Counted from the first letter of the stretch, positions 6,754 to 12,003 are shown. The stretch: 12,003 nt of DNA from CAYVJW01 sp964451885 (GCA_964451885.1 CAYVJW010000044.1:1-12003); one strand, 5' to 3'. Notes: generated by a model not told the origin, from the sequence alone. Numbers and translations are program-made.

Positions 6754-6766
6754 TACCTGAAGACAA
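6738..6766 (-). promoter_or_regulatory. radA promoter predicting a leaderless mRNA
   Basis: On the minus strand TTGTCT (6766-6761), 17 bp and TTTAAT (6743-6738), five of six -10 matches, end six bases before the radA ATG (6731-6729). Start would fall on or next to the A of ATG. The -10 lies in one arm of a perfect palindrome. Confidence 0.5.
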
Positions 6767-6837
6767 ATATAAATTAAACTTTGTACTCAAATTTTCAATT
6801 ATCAATTCTAAAAACCAAAAACTAGAAAAACTTTTCT

Positions 6838-7017
6838 CTATATTTTTTTCAATTCCTCATCAAACTGTTTTTCAAACTCCTCAAATTCTGCATCTTCCTG
6901 TTTTTTTATATGCTGGCTTAGTTTCCAGATTTCTTCTTTTGATTTAATATTCCCGCCAAAAAGCCCCTTTTTTTTCGAAGCTTTTTTCCAGTATCGGCGG
7001 TTGTATATTTTTTTCAT
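6838..7017 (-). CDS. Small hypothetical protein upstream of radA, 59 aa
   Basis: Not recognised. It starts MKKIYNRRYWKKASKKKGLF and ends EEFEKQFDEELKKI. The first 18 residues are strongly basic and aromatic, followed by a Gly-Gly turn (21-22) and then a charged helix from about residue 26 to the end. This contrast suggests a nucleic-acid or ribosome-binding head with a helical tail, but no family is visible. It is supported by a TATAAT promoter with extended TG on the same strand, a 12-base leader, an intact frame through several poly-A codons, and charge patterning unlike random AT-rich sequence. radA follows 106 bases downstream and has its own promoter. Confidence 0.55.
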   Translation of the reverse strand: MKKIYNRRYWKKASKKKGLFGGNIKSKEEIWKLSQHIKKQEDAEFEEFEKQFDEELKKI

Positions 7018-7035
7018 TTTTCAGTATATCCCCAC

Positions 7036-7064
7036 ATTATATCATATTTGAGAGAGAAAAACAA
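7036..7064 (-). promoter_or_regulatory. Extended -10 promoter for the 59-aa gene
   Basis: Minus strand: perfect TATAAT (7041-7036) with TG one base ahead, and a poor -35 TTGTTT (7064-7059) 17 bp upstream. Start is expected near 7029, 12 bases before the ATG at 7017. Confidence 0.55.
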
Positions 7065-7113
7065 TGCGTTAAATTTTTGCAACACCCGCTTAATTTATCA
7101 ATCCTTTGTCGAA

Positions 7114-7119
7114 TATAAT
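7114..7119 (+). promoter_or_regulatory. Possible -10 box for the 7281 gene
   Basis: A perfect TATAAT on the plus strand with only a poor -35 (TAATTT or TTAATT, about 7090-7096). If used, it gives a leader of about 155 bases holding a GAGAG/CTCTC stem (7158-7162 with 7169-7173) and GCCAA/TTGGC (7191-7195 with 7197-7201). A weaker alternative is TTGGCC (7197-7202), 17 bp, TATGGT (7220-7225). Confidence 0.25.
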
Positions 7120-7280
7120 AATTTAGATTTTGTCAAATAATGTTTTGTTTAATGGCTGAGAGTAACTCCTCTCTGATGAAAGTTGGATGAGCCAATTTGG
7201 CCAGACTGCTTGTAAGTTTTATGGTTATAAAATTTAAAAGTGGTTTGGCCAATGAAGAAAATGAAGAAACGGAGGCAACA

Positions 7281-7409
7281 ATGAAAACATGGGACGAATT
7301 CAAACGGAGTTTTGACGATTGGGTTCATGAAAGAATCGTCAGGGGGTCGGTTATAGTATGGCCGATAATATTTTTCCTGCTACTCACAGGAGATATCTCC
7401 CCAGAGTGA
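7281..7409 (+). CDS. Small single-pass membrane protein, 42 aa
   Basis: The ATG at 7281 is preceded at five bases by GGAGG (7271-7275), the only strong SD in the window that clearly decides a start, so this short frame is preferred over the longer TTG-started version from 7197. Residues 1-23 are amphipathic and charged (MKTWDEFKRSFDDWVHERIV) and 24-40 form one hydrophobic segment (GSVIVWPIIFFLLLTG), giving a tail-anchored layout. The function is unknown. Small size, a single membrane helix, a structured mRNA and a strong terminator would also fit a type I toxin or a small membrane regulator; that is inference. It converges on the VanW gene. Confidence 0.55.
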   Translation: MKTWDEFKRSFDDWVHERIVRGSVIVWPIIFFLLLTGDISPE

Positions 7410-7435
7410 GTTTCACTTTCTCTCATCCAGGAGAG
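7383..7435 (+). repeat. Nested and tandem inverted repeats before the terminator
   Basis: CTCAC (7383-7387) pairs with GTGAG (7406-7410) and encloses a perfect 12-bp palindrome GGAGATATCTCC (7389-7400). A second stem, CTCTC (7420-7424) with GAGAG (7431-7435), follows, and the terminator stem comes directly after. The first element overlaps the end and stop codon of the small membrane-protein gene. Confidence 0.5.
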
Positions 7436-7440
7436 GAAAT

Positions 7441-7475
7441 AAGCACGACATTTCTTGTAGATGTCGTGCTTTTCC
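7441..7475 (+). terminator. Strong intrinsic terminator, probably bidirectional
   Basis: AAGCACGACAT (7441-7451) and ATGTCGTGCTT (7461-7471) form a perfect 11-bp stem with a nine-base loop, followed by TTTCC. It lies between two convergent genes, 32 bases after the membrane-protein stop and 16 bases past the VanW stop on the other strand, where a weaker T-rich tail (TTATTTCC) follows. It probably ends transcripts from both sides. Confidence 0.85.
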
Positions 7476-7486
7476 TAATCTAGCAC

Positions 7487-8875
7487 TTAAAACTCATCCG
7501 TAGCCACTTTCTTTTTACTCGGAAACCTTTTTTCAAAAGTATTTTTCCTGGGAGGCCTCTTTCCATAGTCAGAACTTCTTTTTTTACTTTTTGATTTTGC
7601 GAGTTTTTTTAGTGGAGTGATTATTTCCGGTTCAACATTTTCTTTCTCCTCGGCAAGAAAAAGAGCTGTTCCCATGAGAATCTTTGCCGCCCAAGGCTGA
7701 TAAAGAGAGACGAAATTTTCTTTTTTCCATTTCCCGTTTTTTTTAGTTTTTCTAATCCATTCGGCTCGTAAACCGTCATGTGCCCCGGATATTTCTTCCT
7801 CCTCCCCAAGTGGCAGTTCCGATGTTTCGATAATAATCGGATCTTCCGGGGCTTCCTTAATATCAGAAATAAAAGGCCCCTCCATCACTACTTTCCGGTC
7901 ATCCCTTGTACCGTAGAAAACAAAAAATAAATTATTTCCTTCAATAAAAGTCTGGATTAGGATATCTCCCGGAGTATCGTTTAAAAAACGAAAATCCTGG
8001 CCATTGAGGTAAATAGTTGCGTCCAATCCGACGGGTTTATAGTAGGGAACTGTATAAGAGTGATTTTTTCGGACAGTGATGGGATGTCCGCCATTAAAAG
8101 CTGCCCGAAAAGCGGTAGTTGATACCTGGCAAACGCCCCCGCCATATTCTTTTTCCAAATTTACTCCCTTAATAACCAGCTCTTCTACAAATCCATTTTT
8201 TTTAGACACAGATTCAAGGATTCGATTAAAAGAAAACTGGTTTCCTTTTTTGATTATCTTTCCGTTAAATTTTTTTGCAGCGGTGCTGATGTTTTGTTTA
8301 CGAGTGTCAGCTGAGCCGGCAAAATTCGACTGCCCTATCGCTATAATTTCTTTTACCCCGCGAGCCTCCAAATCCGGATCGATAACCACGCGAGAATAAG
8401 TTTTTCTAGCGGGCATCCGAACATTTTTCAGATCCGAATGCAAAGCTTCATTTAACAGCCGCAAAACTTTTTCTTCATCAGCCTCAAATCCCGCCAAAGG
8501 AGTCCCTATAAAAGAAATCTCGCCATAATTATCCTTTTGTATTTTAACAGCGCTTTGTTTTACTTTGTTATTGGCAAAAGTGGATTCCAGAAACTCATGC
8601 AGGTAATAAGGGGAAATTCGGGTTTCAAATTCCGTTTGGATTTCAAAAAGAGGGTTTGATCCCGGCAGAGATCCATTAAAATCGGTGGGCATCTTTATGT
8701 CACCTACGAGCAAAAAATGTTTTGAGGTTTGCTGAAGAAGCTCGGGTTGAGCTTTGAAATTCAGTGTTATCGTCCGGTCATCAAAAATAAGGCTGATTTT
8801 ATTTGGCAATGATCCATTGGCAAAAATAACAGCGGGAAAAAATAGTACAACAAACGAAAAACAGAATTTTTTCAT
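7487..8875 (-). CDS. Exported VanW-domain protein
   Basis: Residues 1-20 (MKKFCFSFVVLFFPAVIFAN) are a Sec signal peptide, cleaved after about residue 19-20. Residues about 75-155 fit the peptidoglycan-binding-like domain often found before VanW. Residues about 185-325 are the VanW domain: Arg192-Gln194-Asn195, then GNQFSFNRIL (211-220), GGGVCQVSTT (245-254), NHSYTVPYY (271-279), GLDATIY (283-289) and DTPGDILIQ (300-308). From about 415 the C-terminus is an unusual Lys/Arg-rich tail (KKLAKSKSKKRSS) that may bind the acidic cell wall. VanW proteins occur in vancomycin-resistance clusters but also widely outside them; their biochemical role is unresolved and no resistance genes are present here. 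The protein probably acts at the cell surface. It lies 86 bases downstream of recN, behind a terminator-like hairpin, and has no clear promoter or SD. Confidence 0.9.
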   Translation of the reverse strand: MKKFCFSFVVLFFPAVIFANGSLPNKISLIFDDRTITLNFKAQPELLQQTSKHFLLVGDIKMPTDFNGSLPGSNPLFEIQTEFETRISPYYLHEFLESTFANNKVKQSAVKIQKDNYGEISFIGTPLAGFEADEEKVLRLLNEALHSDLKNVRMPARKTYSRVVIDPDLEARGVKEIIAIGQSNFAGSADTRKQNISTAAKKFNGKIIKKGNQFSFNRILESVSKKNGFVEELVIKGVNLEKEYGGGVCQVSTTAFRAAFNGGHPITVRKNHSYTVPYYKPVGLDATIYLNGQDFRFLNDTPGDILIQTFIEGNNLFFVFYGTRDDRKVVMEGPFISDIKEAPEDPIIIETSELPLGEEEEISGAHDGLRAEWIRKTKKNGKWKKENFVSLYQPWAAKILMGTALFLAEEKENVEPEIITPLKKLAKSKSKKRSSDYGKRPPRKNTFEKRFPSKKKVATDEF

Positions 8876-8900
8876 TCTATTTTAATCGTACATGGAAAGA

Positions 8901-8936
8901 TTAAAAAGAAAAGAGCTTGTTGACAAGTCGCTTTTC
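8901..8936 (-). terminator. Intrinsic terminator after recN
   Basis: On the minus strand GAAAAG (8936-8931) and CTTG (8927-8924) pair with CAAG (8919-8916) and CTTTTC (8913-8908), with a small internal bulge, then TTTTT (8907-8903). It follows the recN stop by 25 bases and precedes the VanW ATG by 25. VanW must then be expressed by read-through or from a promoter inside this gap. Confidence 0.55.
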
Positions 8937-8961
8937 CTGAAGTGCTTCGTCCAGGCCTTCC

Positions 8962-10638
8962 TCATTTATTTTTTGTTCTAATATTCCCCTCCAACAACTT
9001 CTGAGCCTGTTCCCTCGCAGAATCCGTAATCGTCGATCCACTGAGCATTTGTGCGATTTCTTCGATTCGAGCGTCGCCAGAGAGAGCACTTAAGTGAGAA
9101 GAAGTATGGCCCGTTCGTTCTTCCTTGAACACACAATAATGTTGTGCGCCTTTCGCCGCGACCTGAGGAAGATGTGTGATAGTGAGTACCTGCCGGTGCA
9201 GAGCCATCTGTTGCATGAGCGTTCCCATCCGATCGGCAATAGCACCAGAAACTCCGATGTCGATCTCATCGAAAAGAATGGTCGGAAGGTTTGTTTCGGA
9301 AGATAGGATTGATTTGATGGCGAGCATGACGCGCGCTTTTTCCCCTCCAGAAGCCACTTTTTCAAGTGGGAAAAGATCGGATTGTGCATTTCCAGTAAAA
9401 TAAAACTGGATGTGGTCCTTTCCGTGTACGGCTAATACGGGGGTTGTTTGATGTCGGATTTCAAATTGAGCATGGGGCATTCCGAGCGGTGCCATGTGCG
9501 TGAGTATCTGTGTTTCCAGTTTCGGAATAAATTTTTGTCGCGTTTGGCTGAGTGCTTCGGCCCGTGTATCTAGTTCGGATTGCCATTGGGCCAGGATTTT
9601 CTTATCCACCTCCAGCGAATCATTATATCCAGCAAGTTCTACGAGCTGCATTTCAAAATCTTTTTGTAGATCCAGCAGGGCTTCTGTAGAGGTTACGTGG
9701 TGTTTTTGCTGCAGTGAGTAGATCTGATCTAGACGTTCAGTAACTTCTGCCAGTCGATCTGGATCCCAGACGACTTGTTCTTCGAACTGTTCCAGCTCTC
9801 GAGCCCCTTCTTTCATTTCAATATAATACCCTTCATACCGTTCTCGAACGGATGTGCATTTTTGATAATGTACTTCGGCTTTTTGAAGATTTTTGACGCA
9901 ATTTCCAAACATCTCAACCAAGGGATATTCCCCTCCAAAAAGGGATTGTTGTACTTCGTGAAGTTGCTCCTTGATTGATTGGGCGTTGGTCAGAACTTTT
10001 AATTCTTCTTCAAGGGAACCCTGTTCTTCTGCGTTTAGATCGGCTTCGAGGAGTTCGTCATATTGGTGTTGAATGTAGGCTCGTTCATCTTCTTTTTGTT
10101 GTGTTTGAGTCTCTCGTTTTTTAATTTCCCGCTCCTTTTTTTTATGGTTTGTGTACAGGGTTTGATATTTATCCAGATCGGATCTCAGATGGGCTACGTC
10201 ATCGATGACCGATTGTTGAAAATCGAAGTCGGAAAGTCGAAAATTCTGTTCTTGTGAATGAATATCCAATAGTTTTTTGGTGAGAGATTTTAGGCTCTCT
10301 TGAGTAACTGGTAAATCCTGGATAAAGGTTCTTGATTTACCACTAGGAGCAAGGGTACGACGAATGCTTATAATAGGAGCCCAGTCCAAATCTTCCTCTT
10401 CAAAATAGGATTTGAGTCCATAGGACTCGATCGCAAAGGTAGCTTCGAGGATGCACGTTTTATCAGGATCTTTGAGGCGCTCAACGTCGGTTTTTTCTCC
10501 AGATATCCAGCTGAGTGCATCTAGAATAACGGATTTTCCCGATCCGGTTTTTCCAGTGATAGTCGTGAATTTAGCACAAAAATCCACTTCCAGGTGGTCC
10601 ACCAGAGCAAAGTTTGTGATGGATAGTGAGGTTAACAT
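8962..10638 (-). CDS. recN: DNA repair protein RecN
   Basis: RecN is an SMC-like ATPase that gathers and tethers DNA ends at double-strand breaks for RecA-dependent repair. At 558 aa it has normal length. Visible parts are Walker A GKTGSGKS (29-36), the Q-loop region HSQEQNFRL, long helical coiled-coil arms (about 150-380), the ABC signature SGGEKARVML (430-439), Walker B TILFDEIDIG (453-462) and the His switch ITHLPQVA (487-494). Walker A differs mildly from the common GETGAGKS of RecN, and the signature has GGEKAR where GGELSR is usual. The N-terminus MLTSLSITNFALVDHLEVDF matches other RecN proteins and fixes the start. A good promoter ends six bases before this ATG, so the mRNA should be leaderless. 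A terminator follows. No clear LexA-type box was found. Confidence 0.97.
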   Translation of the reverse strand: MLTSLSITNFALVDHLEVDFCAKFTTITGKTGSGKSVILDALSWISGEKTDVERLKDPDKTCILEATFAIESYGLKSYFEEEDLDWAPIISIRRTLAPSGKSRTFIQDLPVTQESLKSLTKKLLDIHSQEQNFRLSDFDFQQSVIDDVAHLRSDLDKYQTLYTNHKKKEREIKKRETQTQQKEDERAYIQHQYDELLEADLNAEEQGSLEEELKVLTNAQSIKEQLHEVQQSLFGGEYPLVEMFGNCVKNLQKAEVHYQKCTSVRERYEGYYIEMKEGARELEQFEEQVVWDPDRLAEVTERLDQIYSLQQKHHVTSTEALLDLQKDFEMQLVELAGYNDSLEVDKKILAQWQSELDTRAEALSQTRQKFIPKLETQILTHMAPLGMPHAQFEIRHQTTPVLAVHGKDHIQFYFTGNAQSDLFPLEKVASGGEKARVMLAIKSILSSETNLPTILFDEIDIGVSGAIADRMGTLMQQMALHRQVLTITHLPQVAAKGAQHYCVFKEERTGHTSSHLSALSGDARIEEIAQMLSGSTITDSAREQAQKLLEGNIRTKNK

Positions 10639-10644
10639 GATCCG

Positions 10645-10673
10645 ATTGTAGGCAAAAGGAGTAAACAGTTCAA
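10645..10673 (-). promoter_or_regulatory. recN promoter predicting a leaderless mRNA
   Basis: Minus strand: TTGAAC (10673-10668), 17 bp, TACAAT (10650-10645, five of six matches). Six bases separate the -10 from the recN ATG (10638-10636), so transcription should start at or next to the A of ATG, and no SD can exist. Confidence 0.65.
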
Positions 10674-10821
10674 TGTTGAGTTGTTTTAGGGTTTAACAAA
10701 AAAATAAACTACGTAGATTTGCTCCCTTCGGTAAAAACTCAGGGTCGAAGACAGATTTGCGTCAGATGGATTTATAAAAAATCGAGGAATATTGTAGGTC
10801 TATCCAGTACAAAAAAAGTCC

Positions 10822-10894
10822 AAAAAAGATTTGCCCTGGAATTTTGGGCGGATACCACAGATTTATGTCTGCTAGACCGATATGTAAAAGAGTG
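10822..10894 (-). ncRNA. Candidate small RNA between recN and the toxin gene
   Basis: A good promoter on the minus strand predicts a start near 10894. About 70 bases on, GCCC (10849-10846) pairs with GGGC (10836-10833) and a run of six T (10827-10822) follows, resembling a short-stem terminator. Between them CAGA and TCTG (about 10872-10859) form another hairpin. No start codon with a convincing frame is present; the best is a 28-codon GTG frame. It could be a small RNA or an attenuated leader ahead of recN. The stem is only four base pairs. Confidence 0.3.
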
Positions 10895-10900
10895 ATAGAA

Positions 10901-10929
10901 CTAATACATCATTTATTGCGTTTTGTCAA
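10901..10929 (-). promoter_or_regulatory. TTGACA promoter in the recN-toxin gap
   Basis: Minus strand: perfect TTGACA (10929-10924), 17 bp, TATTAG (10906-10901, four of six). It points toward recN but is about 250 bases from it, with no gene between. Confidence 0.5.
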
Positions 10930-10986
10930 TACTTTCTCCTAAAGAATCAGGGGGCAATAATCAAATATTAAAAGCAAAGAGTCCGC

Positions 10987-11334
10987 TTAAAAACCAAGAA
11001 GTATAAGAATTCTCTCTAATATTTTCTTCATTGAAGAGGCAGAAATTCTTCCATAAAATTCTGAAAATCGAGAGATATCGCAGGTTGTTACTTGGATAGT
11101 TCTAACTCGAGAATTTTTTTCTAAAAAGGCCTCATTGATAGCAACATCAAATGGATGAATGTTTTTTGAGGATGTAAGAGGACAGACTAAAATAGTATTA
11201 CTTTTTTCGGCTATGTTATGATCTTGAATCACGAGAGCCGGACGTTTTTTTCTAATTTCAGATCCAACAGAAGGATCGAAATTAACCCAATAAACATCTC
11301 CCTGTCTAATTAGTTTTCCTGATTTATTTTTCAT
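10987..11334 (-). CDS. MazF/PemK-family toxin (endoribonuclease)
   Basis: This family cuts single-stranded mRNA at short motifs and halts growth until neutralised by its antitoxin. The 115-aa protein shows the hallmark start RQGDVYWVNFDPSVGSEIRKKRPALVI (residues 10-36 in part), with the catalytic Arg region at 28-31, PLTSS (52-56) carrying the catalytic Thr/Ser, and the distal RTIQ..TCDISRF (78-90) and FYGRIS (93-98) elements. The length is standard and no key segment is missing, so it is probably active. Its ATG overlaps the antitoxin TGA in an ATGA, the usual coupling for such modules. There is no strong terminator; AAGC/GCTT just after the stop is a poor hairpin. The cut motif cannot be predicted. 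Confidence 0.92.
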   Translation of the reverse strand: MKNKSGKLIRQGDVYWVNFDPSVGSEIRKKRPALVIQDHNIAEKSNTILVCPLTSSKNIHPFDVAINEAFLEKNSRVRTIQVTTCDISRFSEFYGRISASSMKKILERILILLGF

Positions 11335-11600
11335 TTTTCATTTTTTAAAGTTTCTGAAAAAACAGCTGTAGACTCTTCCGCCATTTGTTGTTCAAATTTC
11401 CGGTTTTCAGGATTTCCGTAGTACAATTCCATTTCTTCTTTGAGCCTTTGTTTTTCTAAAGCTCGAACCGCAAGACTAATAACCTCCCCCCTGGTCAGCC
11501 TTAATCGTTTCGCTTCTTTTTTAATAAAATCGTCAATTTCTTTCGGAATAAAGATGTTGGAACGAGTTTGTTTTTTCGAATCTGTTGTAGAAGTGTTCAT
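11331..11600 (-). CDS. Ribbon-helix-helix antitoxin of the MazF-like toxin
   Basis: The 89-aa protein has a flexible polar N-terminus (1-12), an RHH beta-strand RSNIFIP (13-19), helix 1 EIDDFIKKEAKRL (21-33), a turn with LTRGE (35-39), helix 2 VISLAVRALEKQ (40-51), and an acidic Glu-rich tail (52-89) suited to wrap and block the toxin. Such proteins dimerise, bind operator DNA at their own promoter and repress it, more tightly with toxin bound. The gene comes first and overlaps the toxin by four bases. Inverted repeats directly upstream fit autoregulation. The ATG at 11600 follows a leader of about 17 bases without an SD. Confidence 0.85.
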   Translation of the reverse strand: MNTSTTDSKKQTRSNIFIPKEIDDFIKKEAKRLRLTRGEVISLAVRALEKQRLKEEMELYYGNPENRKFEQQMAEESTAVFSETLKNEK

Positions 11601-11602
11601 TT

Positions 11603-11643
11603 ATTACATACTTAATGTGTAATAATTTTACACGTAATATTAC
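11603..11643. repeat. Alternating ATTAC/GTAAT half-site array, toxin-antitoxin operator
   Basis: TTATTACA (11601-11608) and TGTAATAA (11618-11625) are exact inverted copies nine bases apart. GTGTAA (11617-11622) pairs with TTACAC (11628-11633) around five bases. GTAATATTAC (11634-11643) is a perfect 10-bp palindrome. Together they give about five alternating half-sites spanning the promoter and leader of the antitoxin gene, as expected for a cooperative RHH dimer. Confidence 0.6.
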
Positions 11644-11652
11644 CAAAATCAA
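11625..11652 (-). promoter_or_regulatory. Promoter of the toxin-antitoxin operon
   Basis: Minus strand: TTGATT (11652-11647, four of six), 16 bp, TAAAAT (11630-11625, five of six), start near 11618. The operator-like half-sites cover the spacer, the -10 box and the start point, so bound antitoxin would block RNA polymerase. Confidence 0.5.
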
Positions 11653-11713
11653 ATTTTTTTAGATGCCGGTTTTTTTGCATTATTTAATTTTTATTGTTTT
11701 TTAGAGAAAATAC

Positions 11714-11743
11714 TTGACAATTTAATATGAATCATTATATATA
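11714..11743 (+). promoter_or_regulatory. Promoter of the 11773 gene
   Basis: Perfect TTGACA (11714-11719) with TATATA at 11736-11741 (16-bp spacer) or 11738-11743 (18-bp spacer). Start is near 11750, about 23 bases before the ATG. It is divergent from the toxin-antitoxin promoter, about 60 bp away. Confidence 0.6.
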
Positions 11744-11772
11744 CATCGTTTTAATTTATAATTTTTATAAAA

Positions 11773-12003
11773 ATGACAGAAATTCAAGCAGATTTGAGGC
11801 CAGACAACGCTTTGGCAGCCGTATTGGGAGAAATAGACGGGGGGATGTCCGCAGTGAATGTTCCTCGGAATGATCAGGAAATGACAATAACACTTCAGAA
11901 AGGATTTGAAAAATTAAAAGGAGTTAGCGGATTAATGGCTCAGGTTACTTTTGACCCAAGTTCGACAAATATTTTGTACACATTAGCTCCCAGAGAGGGC
12001 TAA
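11773..12003 (+). CDS. Hypothetical protein, 76 aa
   Basis: Not recognised. It is complete, ending at the TAA that closes the window. It is mildly acidic, with no Cys, no signal peptide and no membrane segment. The order suggests helix (residues 10-21), a loop, strand (EMTITLQ, 36-42), helix (KGFEKLKGVSGLM, 43-55), strand (AQVTFD, 56-61) and strand (NILYTLA, 66-72), a small alpha/beta fold. It has its own TTGACA promoter and no SD. It may open an operon that continues beyond the window. There is no evident link to the divergent toxin-antitoxin pair. Confidence 0.6.
   Translation: MTEIQADLRPDNALAAVLGEIDGGMSAVNVPRNDQEMTITLQKGFEKLKGVSGLMAQVTFDPSSTNILYTLAPREG

Larger units (their letters stand above)
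10639..10986. other. Gene-free stretch with repeated AGATTTGC motifs
   Basis: No convincing ORF is present on either strand. The stretch holds the recN promoter, a separate TTGACA promoter and the candidate small RNA. The word AGATTTGC occurs at 10715, 10753 and 10827 and a relative (AGATTTAT) at 10859, with irregular spacing. CTTCG (10726-10730) pairs with CGAAG (10746-10750), or alternatively CCCT (10724-10727) with AGGG (10741-10744). The repeats are short and may be chance. Confidence 0.4.

Noticed and set aside
7173..7179. CTGATGA, the 5' core of a hammerhead ribozyme
   Set aside because: No properly placed GAAA, stem III or NUH cleavage site follows, and flanking stem I pairing is absent; a seven-base match is expected by chance.
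7197..7280. TTG start at 7197 giving a 70-aa membrane protein
   Set aside because: ATG 7281 has GGAGG at an ideal five-base distance, whereas TTG 7197 has no SD and the extra residues add no recognisable feature.
7487..8875. Vancomycin resistance gene cluster
   Set aside because: VanW alone is widespread outside resistance clusters; no vanA/B ligase, vanH, vanX or vanRS gene is present.
8901..9089. 62-codon minus-strand ORF ending in a charged helix-like tail
   Set aside because: It overlaps the recN C-terminus in another frame, and its last part only reads the terminator hairpin region; the RecN end is conserved and sufficient.
10711..10755. tRNA-like GGGTCGAA loop
   Set aside because: No acceptor, D or anticodon arms fold around it on either strand.
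10715..10866. AGATTTGC repeats as a CRISPR array
   Set aside because: The repeats are only six to eight bases and unevenly spaced (38, 74, 32), with no cas genes.
1..12003. Alternative genetic code with UGA as Gly or Trp
   Set aside because: UGA ends recN, the antitoxin (ATGA overlap with the toxin) and other genes at family-typical positions.

Overview
The window is an AT-rich bacterial chromosome segment that mixes two core DNA-repair genes (radA, recN) with mostly unrecognised small genes, a VanW-like exported protein, a MazF-type toxin-antitoxin pair and a three-gene ATP-grasp / N-formylglutamate-amidohydrolase operon. UGA works as a normal stop (recN, the antitoxin, the 935-1747 ORF), so the UGA=Gly code of Gracilibacteria/Absconditabacteria is excluded. 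Most genes have no Shine-Dalgarno (SD) sequence, and recN and radA look leaderless. Together with the many small orphan genes and the fragmentary gene order, this suggests an uncultivated lineage such as a Patescibacteria/CPR or Peregrinibacteria-like genome. That placement is an inference of low certainty, because there is no rRNA, ribosomal protein or tRNA gene to anchor it.

Layout. 1-61: possible tail of a gene that begins outside the window. 131-761: two short, highly charged hypothetical genes, 4 bp apart, behind a promoter covered by overlapping inverted repeats. 935-2396: a hypothetical gene with a near-consensus extended -10 promoter, followed in the +1 frame by a second coding stretch with no good start codon. 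This is either an overlapping gene or one gene split by a frameshift. 2451-2633 (minus): a small charged protein with a TTGACA promoter. 2769-5309 (plus): an operon of a RimK-like ATP-grasp ligase and two divergent FGase-family hydrolases. 5340-6731 (minus): radA, preceded on the same strand by a 59-codon gene (6838-7017). 7281-7409 (plus): a 42-residue single-pass membrane protein with the only strong SD that decides a start in the window, ending at a strong bidirectional terminator (7441-7471). 7487-8875 (minus): VanW-domain protein. 8962-10638 (minus): recN. 10639-10986: a non-coding stretch with a consensus-like promoter and a candidate small RNA. 10987-11600 (minus): MazF-like toxin and ribbon-helix-helix antitoxin with an operator-like array of inverted repeats. 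11773-12003 (plus): a 76-residue hypothetical protein behind a TTGACA promoter.

How the parts relate. RadA (branch migration, fork repair) and RecN (SMC-like break repair) act in the same recombination pathway, and both show a -10 box exactly 6 bp before the ATG, which predicts leaderless mRNAs. The ATP-grasp/FGase operon reads as a peptide-bond-forming ligase paired with two amide or peptide hydrolases, probably making or editing an amino-acid conjugate or small peptide. It is the most likely candidate here for an undescribed biochemical system.
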